Below are positions 17,283 to 25,544 of a stretch of DNA of 64,000 bases, in pieces. Position 1 is the stretch's first letter, and each line of letters begins with the position of its first letter. The notes below the pieces were generated by a model. That model was not told the DNA's origin. It saw only the letters and a program-made list of their open reading frames with translations, and did no database searches. Made by a program: the position numbers and the translations under genes. The stretch is from JAHRAW01 sp028066695 (GTDB lineage Bacteria > Pseudomonadota > Gammaproteobacteria > Arenicellales > Poriferihabitantaceae). The stretch is taken from contig OY734803.1 of NCBI GenBank assembly GCA_963457535.1, positions 806,001 through 870,000 on the forward strand, given 5' to 3'.

Positions 17283-18423
17283 CCCAGCCGGCAAAGTAAC
17301 TTGCATCTTTGTCAAACTGATCGAAAAAACCGTCAGGCCAGTCGTCAAGATTGCCCGCTTTGTCCATAGTGGGGCTGATCACCTGAGAGGATTTCTCATC
17401 GCCGCGCGCGCGGAAGAAGTGAATAGCAACATTTTCCGCGCCCAGATTCCCCCCTTTGACTGCCCGTCGAATTCCACTCAGGATGTGGTCGCTATGCGTC
17501 TCCACGATGACTTGCACGCCAGCTTGGGCAACATCTGCAAGGAACTGCCCCATGACGGCCTGCCCGGCAGGGTGGAGATGGACCTCCGGATTTTCAACGA
17601 GAACAATACTCCCTACGCTGGAGGAGAGCGCCGCGACGACAATGGGAAAAACCTGAGTCACCCCAAAACCTACATGGACCGGGCGGTGGAATTCCTCGGC
17701 ATCGGAGGTTTTAAGTCCGAGCATCACGGCATTCGTTTTAGGAACGGGCGTAAACTCCATGTTAAATCCGGCGAAAAACTCGCGCATCCGGACCGGGAAT
17801 TGATGCCGTTTTTGCGGTCGACTTTCTGCGTGAAAACGCACCCCATCCAGCACAGACTCATCCAGTCCGGAGTGGAGTACACTCACTGCATGTTCCCCCC
17901 TCGGACCAACAACGGGAGTGCTTTGCCTGTCATGGAGGACATACACATCTTTGGGACCGATCCTCTCAGCAGTGATGTAAGTGAGATTTTTGAGCCGCTC
18001 TGCCAAATTCTCTCCTCCCGCAACAAAAGGCGTAGGCTGCAAGTATTGCAGTTGCGCCGGCTTCTCTTCGGCGTCACCCTTGGGAGTTTTGACGAGATCA
18101 ACGGACATGGACATCTCAGAGCGGTCTCCACTGAAAATCCAATGAAACTCGTTTTCATCGCACTCAAGGCCGATCTCTATACTGTCTCGCCCATAAGTTC
18201 CATCAACCACATCCGCAACAGTGCCTAGGCTCATCACATCCCCATTGAGCATGAGCCGCGTTGACCACTCGTGCTCGCGAATGGTCTGATGAAGCAGGGC
18301 GAGCGCCTGCAACACCGAAGATTTTCCCGATGAATTTTTGCCGGAAAGCACCGTCAACGGCCGCAACGGAAGATGCAACAACTCAAAGCATTTGAAATGC
18401 CGCAGAGTGAGTTTAGTGAGCAC
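17275..18423 (-). CDS. AAA (ABC/SMC-like) ATPase with DUF3696 C-terminus
   Basis: 382 residues from the GTG at 18423, which overlaps the upstream DUF262 stop by 11 bases and begins right at LTKLTLRHFKCF, the usual first strand of such ATPases. Walker A is GKNSSGKSS (28-36), a signature-like segment is GFGVTQVFPIV (252-262), Walker B with catalytic acids is VLVENPEVHLHP (274-285), and the H-loop is VETHSDHIL (307-315). The tail from ~350, with PDGFFDQFDKD, matches DUF3696. No TOPRIM nuclease domain is attached. Such ATPases are common in anti-phage operons as sensors or engines. GC and codon use differ from the housekeeping genes on both sides, pointing to acquisition by transfer. The substrate or trigger is unknown. 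Confidence 0.88.
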   Translation of the reverse strand: MLTKLTLRHFKCFELLHLPLRPLTVLSGKNSSGKSSVLQALALLHQTIREHEWSTRLMLNGDVMSLGTVADVVDGTYGRDSIEIGLECDENEFHWIFSGDRSEMSMSVDLVKTPKGDAEEKPAQLQYLQPTPFVAGGENLAERLKNLTYITAERIGPKDVYVLHDRQSTPVVGPRGEHAVSVLHSGLDESVLDGVRFHAESRPQKRHQFPVRMREFFAGFNMEFTPVPKTNAVMLGLKTSDAEEFHRPVHVGFGVTQVFPIVVAALSSSVGSIVLVENPEVHLHPAGQAVMGQFLADVAQAGVQVIVETHSDHILSGIRRAVKGGNLGAENVAIHFFRARGDEKSSQVISPTMDKAGNLDDWPDGFFDQFDKDASYFAGWGE

Positions 18424-19510
18424 CAAACACCTCCGAAAACATTTTTTTCGCCATGCGAAACCTGCAGCGCACCTTGTCCGTGCCGTTGGTCGAATACGTG
18501 ACCGCAGAATCAAAATCCTGATCTTCCAGCAGGCTGTAAAAAGCCGAACGCAATTTTTCTGCATTGTGCATGACTTCGTCGGTCGGGTACTCGACAAGGC
18601 AGGTCGTCATGACATCCCAGATGGAGGCGTTAAGGACGCTGCGCTTGATTTGTCCAGGGCGGTGCTTCCTGAATGCATGCTCGCCGAATACTTGCCAGTT
18701 GTTATCCAGGCAGGTCCGAAACTCCCGTGACAGAGCATTCAATTTCTCCGGTGACAGTGTGTTCATTCGGGTGAGAGCATTCGCCAAAAACTCATCCATG
18801 TCTGCGCGGTATTTATCAATCCGAGTAAGGCGAAACGCGCAAAAGCGGTTCACGAACTCGCGATCGCGCATTTGTTTGTGCGCGCGAAGGCTCCCCCCGG
18901 TTGCCTTCTCAAAAATTTTCGTGCCTGCTTCCGTCTTCAAAAACTTCGTGGCCTCGCCCGTGTAAAGGCAATTCCGCATCTGCTGCCGACTCAGCGGCAC
19001 CCCGCTGTTGACACGGTCAAACATGTCCAGGCGCGCTTGTTCGGGAACTTTTGCATCGAGAATGTAGAAGGTCAAGTTGCAGTCTTCAATTCGGTTCTTG
19101 AGTTTTGAAGACAACTCCCCAAACTTCTTGCCATGGAGTTCGGAACGCTTGTCCAGCTTGAGCACCAGTTTATTGTCAAGAAAGTTTTTGAAAGTGGACA
19201 GGCGCTGCAGTCCGTCCACGACGACGACTTTCCCATCGGGGTTTTCAGCCAAATAAAACACCGGCAGCGGAATCCGCATAAGCACGGACTCTATCAGCTT
19301 GCTCTGTTTCTTTTCATCCCAGATAAAGTCCCTCTGAAAATCCGGATCCATCACAAATTGCCCAAGAGCAATCCTGCGGACAACCTCGTAGATAGTGCGA
19401 CTCTCAGGCCGCACCAGCATGGTGTCAATCGGGTAATCAGCCCAATTGGCATCTTCATTTTCGCCGAGACCTTCTATCTCGGCTTCTGCAATTTTTTGCC
19501 AGTCGTTCAT
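18413..19510 (-). CDS. DUF262 (GmrS/ParB-like) domain protein
   Basis: 365 residues from ATG 19510; a TTG at 19522 is possible. The DUF262 core is clear: MDPDFQRDFIWDEKKQSKLI, LMRIPLPVFYLAEN and VVVVDGLQRLSTF, with the nucleotide-site DGxQR motif at residues 99-103. DUF262 belongs to the ParB/sulfiredoxin-like fold seen in GmrS of the GmrSD type IV restriction system. Unlike GmrSD there is no DUF1524/HNH nuclease in this protein; the C-terminal half is helical and unassigned. It is the first gene of the three-gene operon and overlaps the ATPase gene, so the products are probably made together. Predicted role: NTP-dependent recognition or signalling in phage defence. Confidence 0.88.
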   Translation of the reverse strand: MNDWQKIAEAEIEGLGENEDANWADYPIDTMLVRPESRTIYEVVRRIALGQFVMDPDFQRDFIWDEKKQSKLIESVLMRIPLPVFYLAENPDGKVVVVDGLQRLSTFKNFLDNKLVLKLDKRSELHGKKFGELSSKLKNRIEDCNLTFYILDAKVPEQARLDMFDRVNSGVPLSRQQMRNCLYTGEATKFLKTEAGTKIFEKATGGSLRAHKQMRDREFVNRFCAFRLTRIDKYRADMDEFLANALTRMNTLSPEKLNALSREFRTCLDNNWQVFGEHAFRKHRPGQIKRSVLNASIWDVMTTCLVEYPTDEVMHNAEKLRSAFYSLLEDQDFDSAVTYSTNGTDKVRCRFRMAKKMFSEVFGAH

Positions 19511-19552
19511 TTCCAGTTTCAAAAATGAGGGGTTTTCTGTGCCGCAGATTCA

Positions 19553-19561
19553 ATTTTACCA
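19553..19561 (-). promoter_or_regulatory. Extended -10 for the DUF262 operon
   Basis: On the minus strand TGGTAAAAT (extended TGn plus TAAAAT) lies about 43 bases before ATG 19510, within a short AT-rich gap (19523-19621) that is unlike the surrounding GC-rich sequence. The -35 is weak (TTCCGA with an 18-base spacer). Confidence 0.35.
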
Positions 19562-19621
19562 CCAGATTTCGCAGATTCGGAATAAATTTTACAAAATTTT
19601 TCCGAATTTTCCAGCATTTTA

Positions 19622-21436
19622 TCACACATCCTCATCCTTCCCCTCCTCCTGCAACCGCCACATCTGCGCATACAGCCCGCCGCGCGACAGCAACTCGGCG
19701 TGGGTGCCGCGTTCGGTGATGCGGCCTTTGTCCAGGACGATGATTTGGTCGGCGCGGGTGATGGTGGAGAGGCGGTGGGCGATGACCAGGGTGGTGCTGT
19801 TTTGCGCGACGCGGTCCAGGGCCTGTTGAATCGCTTTTTCCGAGCGGCTGTCCAGCGACGAAGTCGCTTCGTCAAAAATTAAAATCGGCGCGCCTTTGAG
19901 GGCGGCGCGGGCGATGGCGACGCGCTGCTTTTCGCCGCCGGAGAGTTTTAAGCCGCGCTCGCCGACCAATATGTCGTAGCCCTGCGGGTGCTGCGCGATG
20001 AAGCCGTCCAAGCGCGCGATTTTTGCGGCGCGCGCGATTTCCTCCCTGTCCGCGCGCGGGCGGCCGTAGCCGATGTTGTAGCCGATGGTGTCGTTGAACA
20101 GCACCGTGTCCTGCGGCACCACGGCCATCGCAGCGCGCAGACTCGCGAGCGTTACGGTTTTAATGTCGGCGCCGTCAATGCAAATGCGGCCGCCGGCCGG
20201 GTCGTAAAAGCGCAGCAACAGGCGCGCAATCGTGGATTTGCCGGCGCCGGACGGGCCGACCACCGCCACCATGCGCCCGCCGGGCACATGAAAATCTATG
20301 TCGCGCAGCACCTCGCGCCCGCCACCGTAGCGAAAACTTACGCGCTCAAAATGAATTTCCCCGTCGCCGAGTTGCAGCGCGCGCGCATCGGCGCGCTCGG
20401 TTACTTCGGGCGCCTCGTCCAGCAGGTCAAACATCCGCTCCATGTCAATCAGCGAATGGTTGATGTCGCGGTAGATGGAGCCCATGAAGTTCAGCGGAAT
20501 GTAGAGTTGAATCAAAAACGCGTTGACCATGACGAAATCGCCGAGCGTCATTTCGCCGGCGGAGACGCCGCGCGCGGCGAGAATCAGCAGCGCGGTCAGC
20601 CCGCCGGCGACTATCAGCCCCTGCCCGACATTGAGAACGGCGAGCGACCAGTTGCTCTTTAATGACGCGCGCACCCAGCCGGAAAGCGAATCGCCGTAGC
20701 GGCGGTTTTCCATTTCCTCGTTGCCGAAGACTTTGACCGTCTCGTAATTCAGCAGCGCGTCCAGCGCGCGTGTTTGCGCCGAAGATTCGGACAGGTTCAT
20801 CTGCACCCGAAACTTGGTGCGCCAGTTGGTCACCATAAAAGTGAAGGCGCTGTAAATGACCACCATCGCCATCGTGATCAGCGTGAACACCGCGTCAAAA
20901 TTGATCCACAAAATCAGCAGCACCGCGGCCAGTTCAAACACCACCGGAATGATGTTGAACACGAACATGCGCAGAAAGTTTGTGACCGCGCCGGTGCCGC
21001 GCTCTATGTCGCGCGACAGCGCGCCGGTTTTGCGGTCCAGATGAAAGCCGAGCGACAGCGCGTGCAGGTGCCGAAAAACCTCGGTGGAAATGTGGTGGAT
21101 GATTTGCACGCGGGCGCGCGAAAAAATCACATTGCGCACCTCATTAAACAAAACCGAACTGAAGCGCAGCAAGCCGTAGGCGGCGAGCAATGCAAGCGGC
21201 AGCGCGAGCGGAATGGAAATGCCGGCATTATTTTCGCCGCCATCTTCACCGGAAAAATCCAGCGCGTCCACCACCAGTTTCAAAATCAGCGGCACTGCAA
21301 TGTTGGCGAGGCGCGCCAGCACCAAAAACGCCAGACCGGCAAACACGCGCGCGCGGTAGCGCCACAGATACGGCAGCAGCCGGGCGAGCGGCGCCCAGTT
21401 GCCCTTGCGGTCGGTGACCACCCAAAAGCGCGACAT
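19622..21436 (-). CDS. Atm1/ABCB7-type ABC exporter (fused permease-ATPase)
   Basis: 604 residues from ATG 21436, preceded by AGGAA; an upstream TTG is less likely. Six transmembrane helices (residues ~25-310) are followed by a nucleotide-binding domain: Walker A VVGPSGAGKST, Q-loop VVPQDT, signature LSGGEKQR, Walker B ILIFDEATSSLD and H-loop IAHRLST. The HLDRKTGALSRDIERGT segment in the intracellular loop is the Atm1/ABCB7 hallmark. Bacterial Atm1 exports glutathione-linked and metal-glutathione compounds; mitochondrial Atm1 exports a sulfur compound. It follows cystathionine beta-synthase and a small secreted protein in the same direction, with 40 bases before its start, supporting a sulfur or thiol export role. 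The ATP sites look intact. Confidence 0.93.
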   Translation of the reverse strand: MSRFWVVTDRKGNWAPLARLLPYLWRYRARVFAGLAFLVLARLANIAVPLILKLVVDALDFSGEDGGENNAGISIPLALPLALLAAYGLLRFSSVLFNEVRNVIFSRARVQIIHHISTEVFRHLHALSLGFHLDRKTGALSRDIERGTGAVTNFLRMFVFNIIPVVFELAAVLLILWINFDAVFTLITMAMVVIYSAFTFMVTNWRTKFRVQMNLSESSAQTRALDALLNYETVKVFGNEEMENRRYGDSLSGWVRASLKSNWSLAVLNVGQGLIVAGGLTALLILAARGVSAGEMTLGDFVMVNAFLIQLYIPLNFMGSIYRDINHSLIDMERMFDLLDEAPEVTERADARALQLGDGEIHFERVSFRYGGGREVLRDIDFHVPGGRMVAVVGPSGAGKSTIARLLLRFYDPAGGRICIDGADIKTVTLASLRAAMAVVPQDTVLFNDTIGYNIGYGRPRADREEIARAAKIARLDGFIAQHPQGYDILVGERGLKLSGGEKQRVAIARAALKGAPILIFDEATSSLDSRSEKAIQQALDRVAQNSTTLVIAHRLSTITRADQIIVLDKGRITERGTHAELLSRGGLYAQMWRLQEEGKDEDV

Positions 21437-21476
21437 CAGCCGTTCCTGCAAAAAAACCGGCGCGCCGAAAGTTCCG

Positions 21477-21980
21477 TCAAAACCGCCTCGCGTCCGAAAC
21501 GGAAAAACTCTCGTCGTTTACCGACAGGTATTTCGGCAGGATGTAGTGCGCGACTTCTCCGGGCGAATTGATGACCCGCCCCAAATCCAAAAACATGATC
21601 TGCGGCCGGCGGTGGTGCTCGGCGTATTCCAAATTGCGCGTCAAAAGCAGCGTCACCTTTCCGCGAAAAACCGGTTCGCGGTCGGCGCCACCGAACATGC
21701 ACCGGTACCCGCCGCTGAAGCGATATTTCTTCGGGTGAAAAATCCGCTCAACCAGCCCGTTCAGCGCGCGCAAAAACAGCGGCGATTTTTTTAACTCGCT
21801 GACAATTTCCCGCTCCGGATTTTTCAGCGCGGCATCGGCGACCGCGCGCGCGTAGTCGGCGCAATAGAGCCGCACTTGCGCCTCTTCCGCCTCATTCAGC
21901 CCGGCGAAAACCGGCGGCGTGAAAAGAGACGCGGCAAAAAAAAGTGCCGCCAAAAAACTCCCGTGGGCGCGCGCAACCAT
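21477..21980 (-). CDS. Small secreted protein of unknown function
   Basis: 167 residues. A clear Sec signal peptide (SFLAALFFAASLFTPPVFA, cleavage near residue 27) predicts a periplasmic location. The mature part is mixed charged sequence with three cysteines (one in RLYCADYARA, one in YRCMFGG among them). I recognise no family. Its ATG overlaps the cystathionine beta-synthase stop (TGATG), so it is translationally coupled to that gene and lies between it and the Atm1-type exporter. Cysteine content and position hint at a thiol- or metal-related role, which is speculation. Confidence 0.8.
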   Translation of the reverse strand: MVARAHGSFLAALFFAASLFTPPVFAGLNEAEEAQVRLYCADYARAVADAALKNPEREIVSELKKSPLFLRALNGLVERIFHPKKYRFSGGYRCMFGGADREPVFRGKVTLLLTRNLEYAEHHRRPQIMFLDLGRVINSPGEVAHYILPKYLSVNDESFSVSDARRF

Positions 21981-23365
21981 CAGTGCCGCGACCCGAGGAA
22001 GTTCAGCAAATCAATGTCGGTGATGATGCCGAGCAGACTGTCGCCGTCGTCGGGGTTGGTGACCAGCGGCACCTTGCCCTCGGTGACCAGTTTGGAAATG
22101 CGCTCAATGGAATCTCCGGCGGTCACATATTCCACCGAAGTGTCCACCAGACTTTCCACCGGGTCGTCCACGCCGCTTTGCCGGTTGAACAGCGATTTCA
22201 AAATCACGCTCTCGCGCACGATGCCCTTGATCCAGCCCTTCTCGTCCAGCACCGGCAACTGGCTGACGCCGGCCTCGCTCATCTTGGCGATGATGGAGGA
22301 GACCGTGTCGGTTTCGCGCGCCATGATCAAATCGCCGGCCTCCTTGCCGAGCGCGCGCATCAGGTCGCCGACGCTGCCGGTCTTGGATTCCAAAAACCCG
22401 ACTTCGCGCATCCAGTCGTCGTCATACACCTTGGAACTGTATCGGCTGCCGCTGTCGGGAAAAACCACCAGAACATTTTTTCCGTCCATTCGCTTGCCCT
22501 GCGCGCGAATCCATTTGAGCGCGCCGACCAGCGCGGCGCCCGAGGAAACGCCGGCGTAAATCCCCTCGCCGGTCAGCAACTCGCGCGTTTTCAAAAATGA
22601 CTCCTTGTCGCCGACCTGCACGATGTCGTCAATTTGCGCGAAGTCGTAGTTCGCCGGAATGAAATCCTCGCCGATGCCTTCAATCAGGTAGCCTTCGGCC
22701 GGCGTTTTGTTTTCGCCGGTTTTGAAAACCTCGTGCACGATGGAGCCGAGCGGGTCCACCGCGACAATTTTCACGCCCGGTTTTTTTTCCTTCAGAAATT
22801 TTCCGACACCGGTGATCGTGCCGCCGGTGCCGATGCCGGCGATGAACGCGTCAATCTCCGGCATCTGCGCGAGAATTTCCGGACCGGTCACCTCGTAGTG
22901 GCATTCGCGGTTGGCCAGGTTGTTGTACTGGTCAATGTAAAGCGAGTTCGGAATCTCCTTCGCCATGCGCCGCGACACCGAGTAATAACTGCGCGGATCG
23001 TCCGGCTCCACCGCGGTCGGCGTAACCACCACGCGCGCGCCGAACGAGCGCAGGTTTTTGATTTTCTCCTGCGACATTTTGTCCGGCAGGATAAACACGC
23101 ATTTGTAGCCCTTGATAGCGGCGGCCATCGCCAGCCCGAAACCGGTGTTGCCGCTGGTGCCTTCAATGATGGTGCCGCCCGGTTTCAGCGTCCCTTTGCG
23201 CTCGGCGTCCTCAATCATCCAAAACCCGATGCGGTCCTTGATGGAGCCGCCCGGGTTGGTGAACTCCAGTTTCGCATAGACATTCGCCGCGACGCTTTTG
23301 GCGATGCGGTTCAGGCGGACAATCGGCGTATTGCCGATGGCTTCAAGGATGGAGTTGTGGGGCAT
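21980..23365 (-). CDS. cbs: Cystathionine beta-synthase
   Basis: 461 residues from ATG 23365. The PLP domain starts ILEAIGNTPIVRLNRI, with the Schiff-base lysine in NPGGSIKDR (K43), the phosphate/substrate loop GTSGNTG (69-75) and the glycine-rich PLP site GIGTGGTITG. After a linker, two CBS (Bateman) modules occupy roughly residues 330-460; in eukaryotic enzymes this region senses SAM. The full-length form, including the regulatory domain, is less common in bacteria than plain cysteine synthase. The reaction condenses serine and homocysteine to cystathionine, or makes H2S and thiols in side reactions. A TATACT lies 31 bases upstream at 23396-23401. The downstream secreted protein and Atm1-type exporter form the same apparent operon. 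Confidence 0.93.
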   Translation of the reverse strand: MPHNSILEAIGNTPIVRLNRIAKSVAANVYAKLEFTNPGGSIKDRIGFWMIEDAERKGTLKPGGTIIEGTSGNTGFGLAMAAAIKGYKCVFILPDKMSQEKIKNLRSFGARVVVTPTAVEPDDPRSYYSVSRRMAKEIPNSLYIDQYNNLANRECHYEVTGPEILAQMPEIDAFIAGIGTGGTITGVGKFLKEKKPGVKIVAVDPLGSIVHEVFKTGENKTPAEGYLIEGIGEDFIPANYDFAQIDDIVQVGDKESFLKTRELLTGEGIYAGVSSGAALVGALKWIRAQGKRMDGKNVLVVFPDSGSRYSSKVYDDDWMREVGFLESKTGSVGDLMRALGKEAGDLIMARETDTVSSIIAKMSEAGVSQLPVLDEKGWIKGIVRESVILKSLFNRQSGVDDPVESLVDTSVEYVTAGDSIERISKLVTEGKVPLVTNPDDGDSLLGIITDIDLLNFLGSRH

Positions 23366-23415
23366 TGCGGCGCGCCGCTTGCGGGGGGGAGAGTGAGTAT
23401 AGCGCAACGCGCGCC

Positions 23416-24567
23416 TTATATTGCGCGCAAAATCTCCCCGGCCTTCCGCAGCGTCTCGTCCTGCTTGGCAAAACAAAACCGCACAATCCGCGCGTCCGGG
23501 CGATTTTCGGCCGCATAAAACGGCGACATCGGAATTACCGCGACTTTTTGCTCGGTGGTCATCCATTCGGCGAACGCCATGTCGTCCTTGTCGGAAATCG
23601 CCGAGTAATCGGCGAGTTGAAAATAGGTGCCGCGCGCCGGCAGCGGTTTGAAACGCGATTGCGCGAGTTGTTCGCCGAACAAGTCGCGCTTCTGTTGGTA
23701 AAACGCCGGCAACTTTTCATAATGCGACGGCTCGCGCAAAAAATCGGCGAGCGCCCACTGCATCGGCGTTACCGTGGTGTAGGTGTTGAACTGGTGAATC
23801 TTGCGAAACTCGGCCGACAAATCGGGCGGCGCGACGCAGTAGCCGACTTTCCAGCCGGTCACATGATAGGTCTTGCCGAAGGAAAACACCGCGAAACTGC
23901 GCGCGCGCAATTTCGGGTGGGCGAGCACGCTTTCATGCGGCGCGCCGTCAAAGATGATGTGCTCATAGACTTCGTCGCTGAGAACACGGCAGTCGGTTTT
24001 TTCCAGCGCGCGCGCAAGTTCGTCCAAGTCTTCGCGCGCGAGCAGAGTCGCGCTCGGGTTGTGCGGCGTGTTGATGACGACCAGCCGCGTCTTTTCGCCG
24101 AGCGCGGCGGCGAATTCGCGCCAGTCAATGCGGTAGTCCGGTGGGCGCAATGCGAGGCGCGCGCACTTGCCGCCGGCGAGCGCGACCGCCGGCGCGTAGG
24201 AGTCGTATGCCGGGTCAAAAAGAATCACCTCATCGCCGGCGCGCACCAGCGAATGAATCGCGCAAAACAGCGCCTCGGTCGCGCCGCTGGTGACGGTGAT
24301 TTCGCTTTCCGCGTCGGCGCGAATGCCGGCGCGCTGCAACTTTTCGGCAATCGCCCCGCGCAACTCGGGCACGCCGGCGAACGGCGGATACTGGTTTTTG
24401 CCGGCGCGCAGGTAATGATCCACGCGCGCGAGCAGCGCGTCATCCGGCTCAAAATCCGGAAACCCCTGCGACAGATTGATCGCGCCGTGCTCCTGCGCCA
24501 ACTTGGACATCACCGCAAAAATAGTGGTGCCGGCGTCGGGGAGTTTGCTGGGGGGATTTTTGGTCAT
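23416..24567 (-). CDS. PLP-dependent aminotransferase (methionine/kynurenine aminotransferase, YbdL-like)
   Basis: 383 residues from ATG 24567; a TTG 24 bases upstream is possible, and neither has a strong ribosome site. The fold-type I motifs are INLSQGFPDFEPD, TVTSGATEALFCAI, DPAYDSYAPAV, NTPHNPSATLL, SDEVYEHIIFD and SFGKTYHVTGWKVGY, with the PLP lysine in the last. This set matches the KAT/YbdL branch, which prefers methionine and aromatic amino acids with 2-oxo acids. It lies just upstream of cystathionine beta-synthase in the same direction (50-base gap) and may take part in the methionine salvage or transamination side of sulfur metabolism. Confidence 0.88.
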   Translation of the reverse strand: MTKNPPSKLPDAGTTIFAVMSKLAQEHGAINLSQGFPDFEPDDALLARVDHYLRAGKNQYPPFAGVPELRGAIAEKLQRAGIRADAESEITVTSGATEALFCAIHSLVRAGDEVILFDPAYDSYAPAVALAGGKCARLALRPPDYRIDWREFAAALGEKTRLVVINTPHNPSATLLAREDLDELARALEKTDCRVLSDEVYEHIIFDGAPHESVLAHPKLRARSFAVFSFGKTYHVTGWKVGYCVAPPDLSAEFRKIHQFNTYTTVTPMQWALADFLREPSHYEKLPAFYQQKRDLFGEQLAQSRFKPLPARGTYFQLADYSAISDKDDMAFAEWMTTEQKVAVIPMSPFYAAENRPDARIVRFCFAKQDETLRKAGEILRAI

Positions 24568-24682
24568 GCGGGAAAGTCGTATTGGGATCAATCTGTCCGA
24601 TTTTTTTCGGCGGGAGATTTATTTCCCCGCCTGTGCATAGTATATTAAAAGACCTTTCATTATCTTAACTGAGAGACTATCC

Positions 24683-25294
24683 ATGCCGAATACGAAGCAA
24701 TGCGAACATGTGTCGCGCGAAGATGTGGTCAAAGTAATTCTTTCGGGCATCCAAAAAGCGCACGAAGATTACTGCCGCATGTCCGGTGGTCTCTGGATGT
24801 GGAACGGACCTGAATACTGGATCACCACATATGTGGCAAAAGAACTGTGGAAACTTTACGGCGACGGATTCGTCGTTGCAGAGGCGAACTCAGACGAAAT
24901 GAGAGACGTTGAGGAAGATCCTGGCCGTACGCCGGTGCAAAACATGCGTTTTGACATTGCCTTGTATTTCCCGAAGGAAATTCCGCATGCTGTTATCGAA
25001 ATCAAGAACCAGCAACAGAAAAAAAATTTGCGAGGAGATGTGGAGCGCGTATTGACCGCACTCAATGAGCATAATCTGTGCTTTGGTGCACTCGCCTACT
25101 ACCACAGCGCAAAAAATGGTTCTCGAAAAAGTGCTGCCAAAATAATCTCGGACTACGCGAGTGGCCTCAGTAAAGAATCAGAATCTCTTGCACTTGCAGC
25201 CGACCGCAAATGCAGTGCAGAATCCAAAACCTGCATTTTTGTCGAGGGCAACGGTGCTTGGCTTGCTGGGTGCATTTTGCTGGAACACAAATAA
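24683..25294 (+). CDS. Orphan PD-(D/E)XK nuclease-like protein
   Basis: 203 residues, ATG 24683; a TATATT at 24641-24646 is a possible -10. The pattern RFDIALYFP followed by AVIEIKNQQQ gives D91, E106 and K108, the spacing of a PD-(D/E)XK active site, with a candidate glutamate upstream in GPEYWITTY (E44). Relatives of this kind include restriction-like nucleases and sensor proteins of defence operons. Lower GC than the flanking aminotransferase and xth genes suggests lateral origin. No methyltransferase or helicase partner is adjacent, so the role (solitary nuclease, or remnant of a system) is open. Confidence 0.6.
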   Translation: MPNTKQCEHVSREDVVKVILSGIQKAHEDYCRMSGGLWMWNGPEYWITTYVAKELWKLYGDGFVVAEANSDEMRDVEEDPGRTPVQNMRFDIALYFPKEIPHAVIEIKNQQQKKNLRGDVERVLTALNEHNLCFGALAYYHSAKNGSRKSAAKIISDYASGLSKESESLALAADRKCSAESKTCIFVEGNGAWLAGCILLEHK

Positions 25295-25434
25295 GGAAAT
25301 AAACTCTGCTGACAGAAATTTTTTCGCCGCACCCGAATGCACCAAACGCGGCGCGCTGGTGCTGGTCAGCGGTGACATGCAACATCGCGCACAACGAAAT
25401 TGGCATTACTTTTTCCTTAAAAACCAAAAACCGC

Positions 25435-25462
25435 TTGACAATCCGCGCAACACACATATACT
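25435..25462 (+). promoter_or_regulatory. Consensus sigma-70-type promoter for the ankyrin lipoprotein
   Basis: TTGACA (25435-25440), a 16-base spacer and TATACT (25457-25462) are followed by a ~75-base leader to ATG 25545. The 25295-25544 gap holds nothing else I can identify. Confidence 0.65.
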
Positions 25463-25544
25463 CCCGCCTTGCCATTAGCGCATGATGTTCGCGCTCGGCA
25501 ATTGCCGAGAAATTTTTGGATTCTTTGAAATCAGGCACCCAACC

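Noticed and set aside
17257..18228. A 323-codon plus-strand frame across the ATPase gene
   Set aside because: Antisense to an ATPase with Walker A/B and H-loop motifs; no ribosome site or family match.
25161..25478. A 105-codon frame between the nuclease-like and ankyrin genes
   Set aside because: Overlaps the end of the supported gene out of frame and runs through the next promoter; composition is not protein-like.
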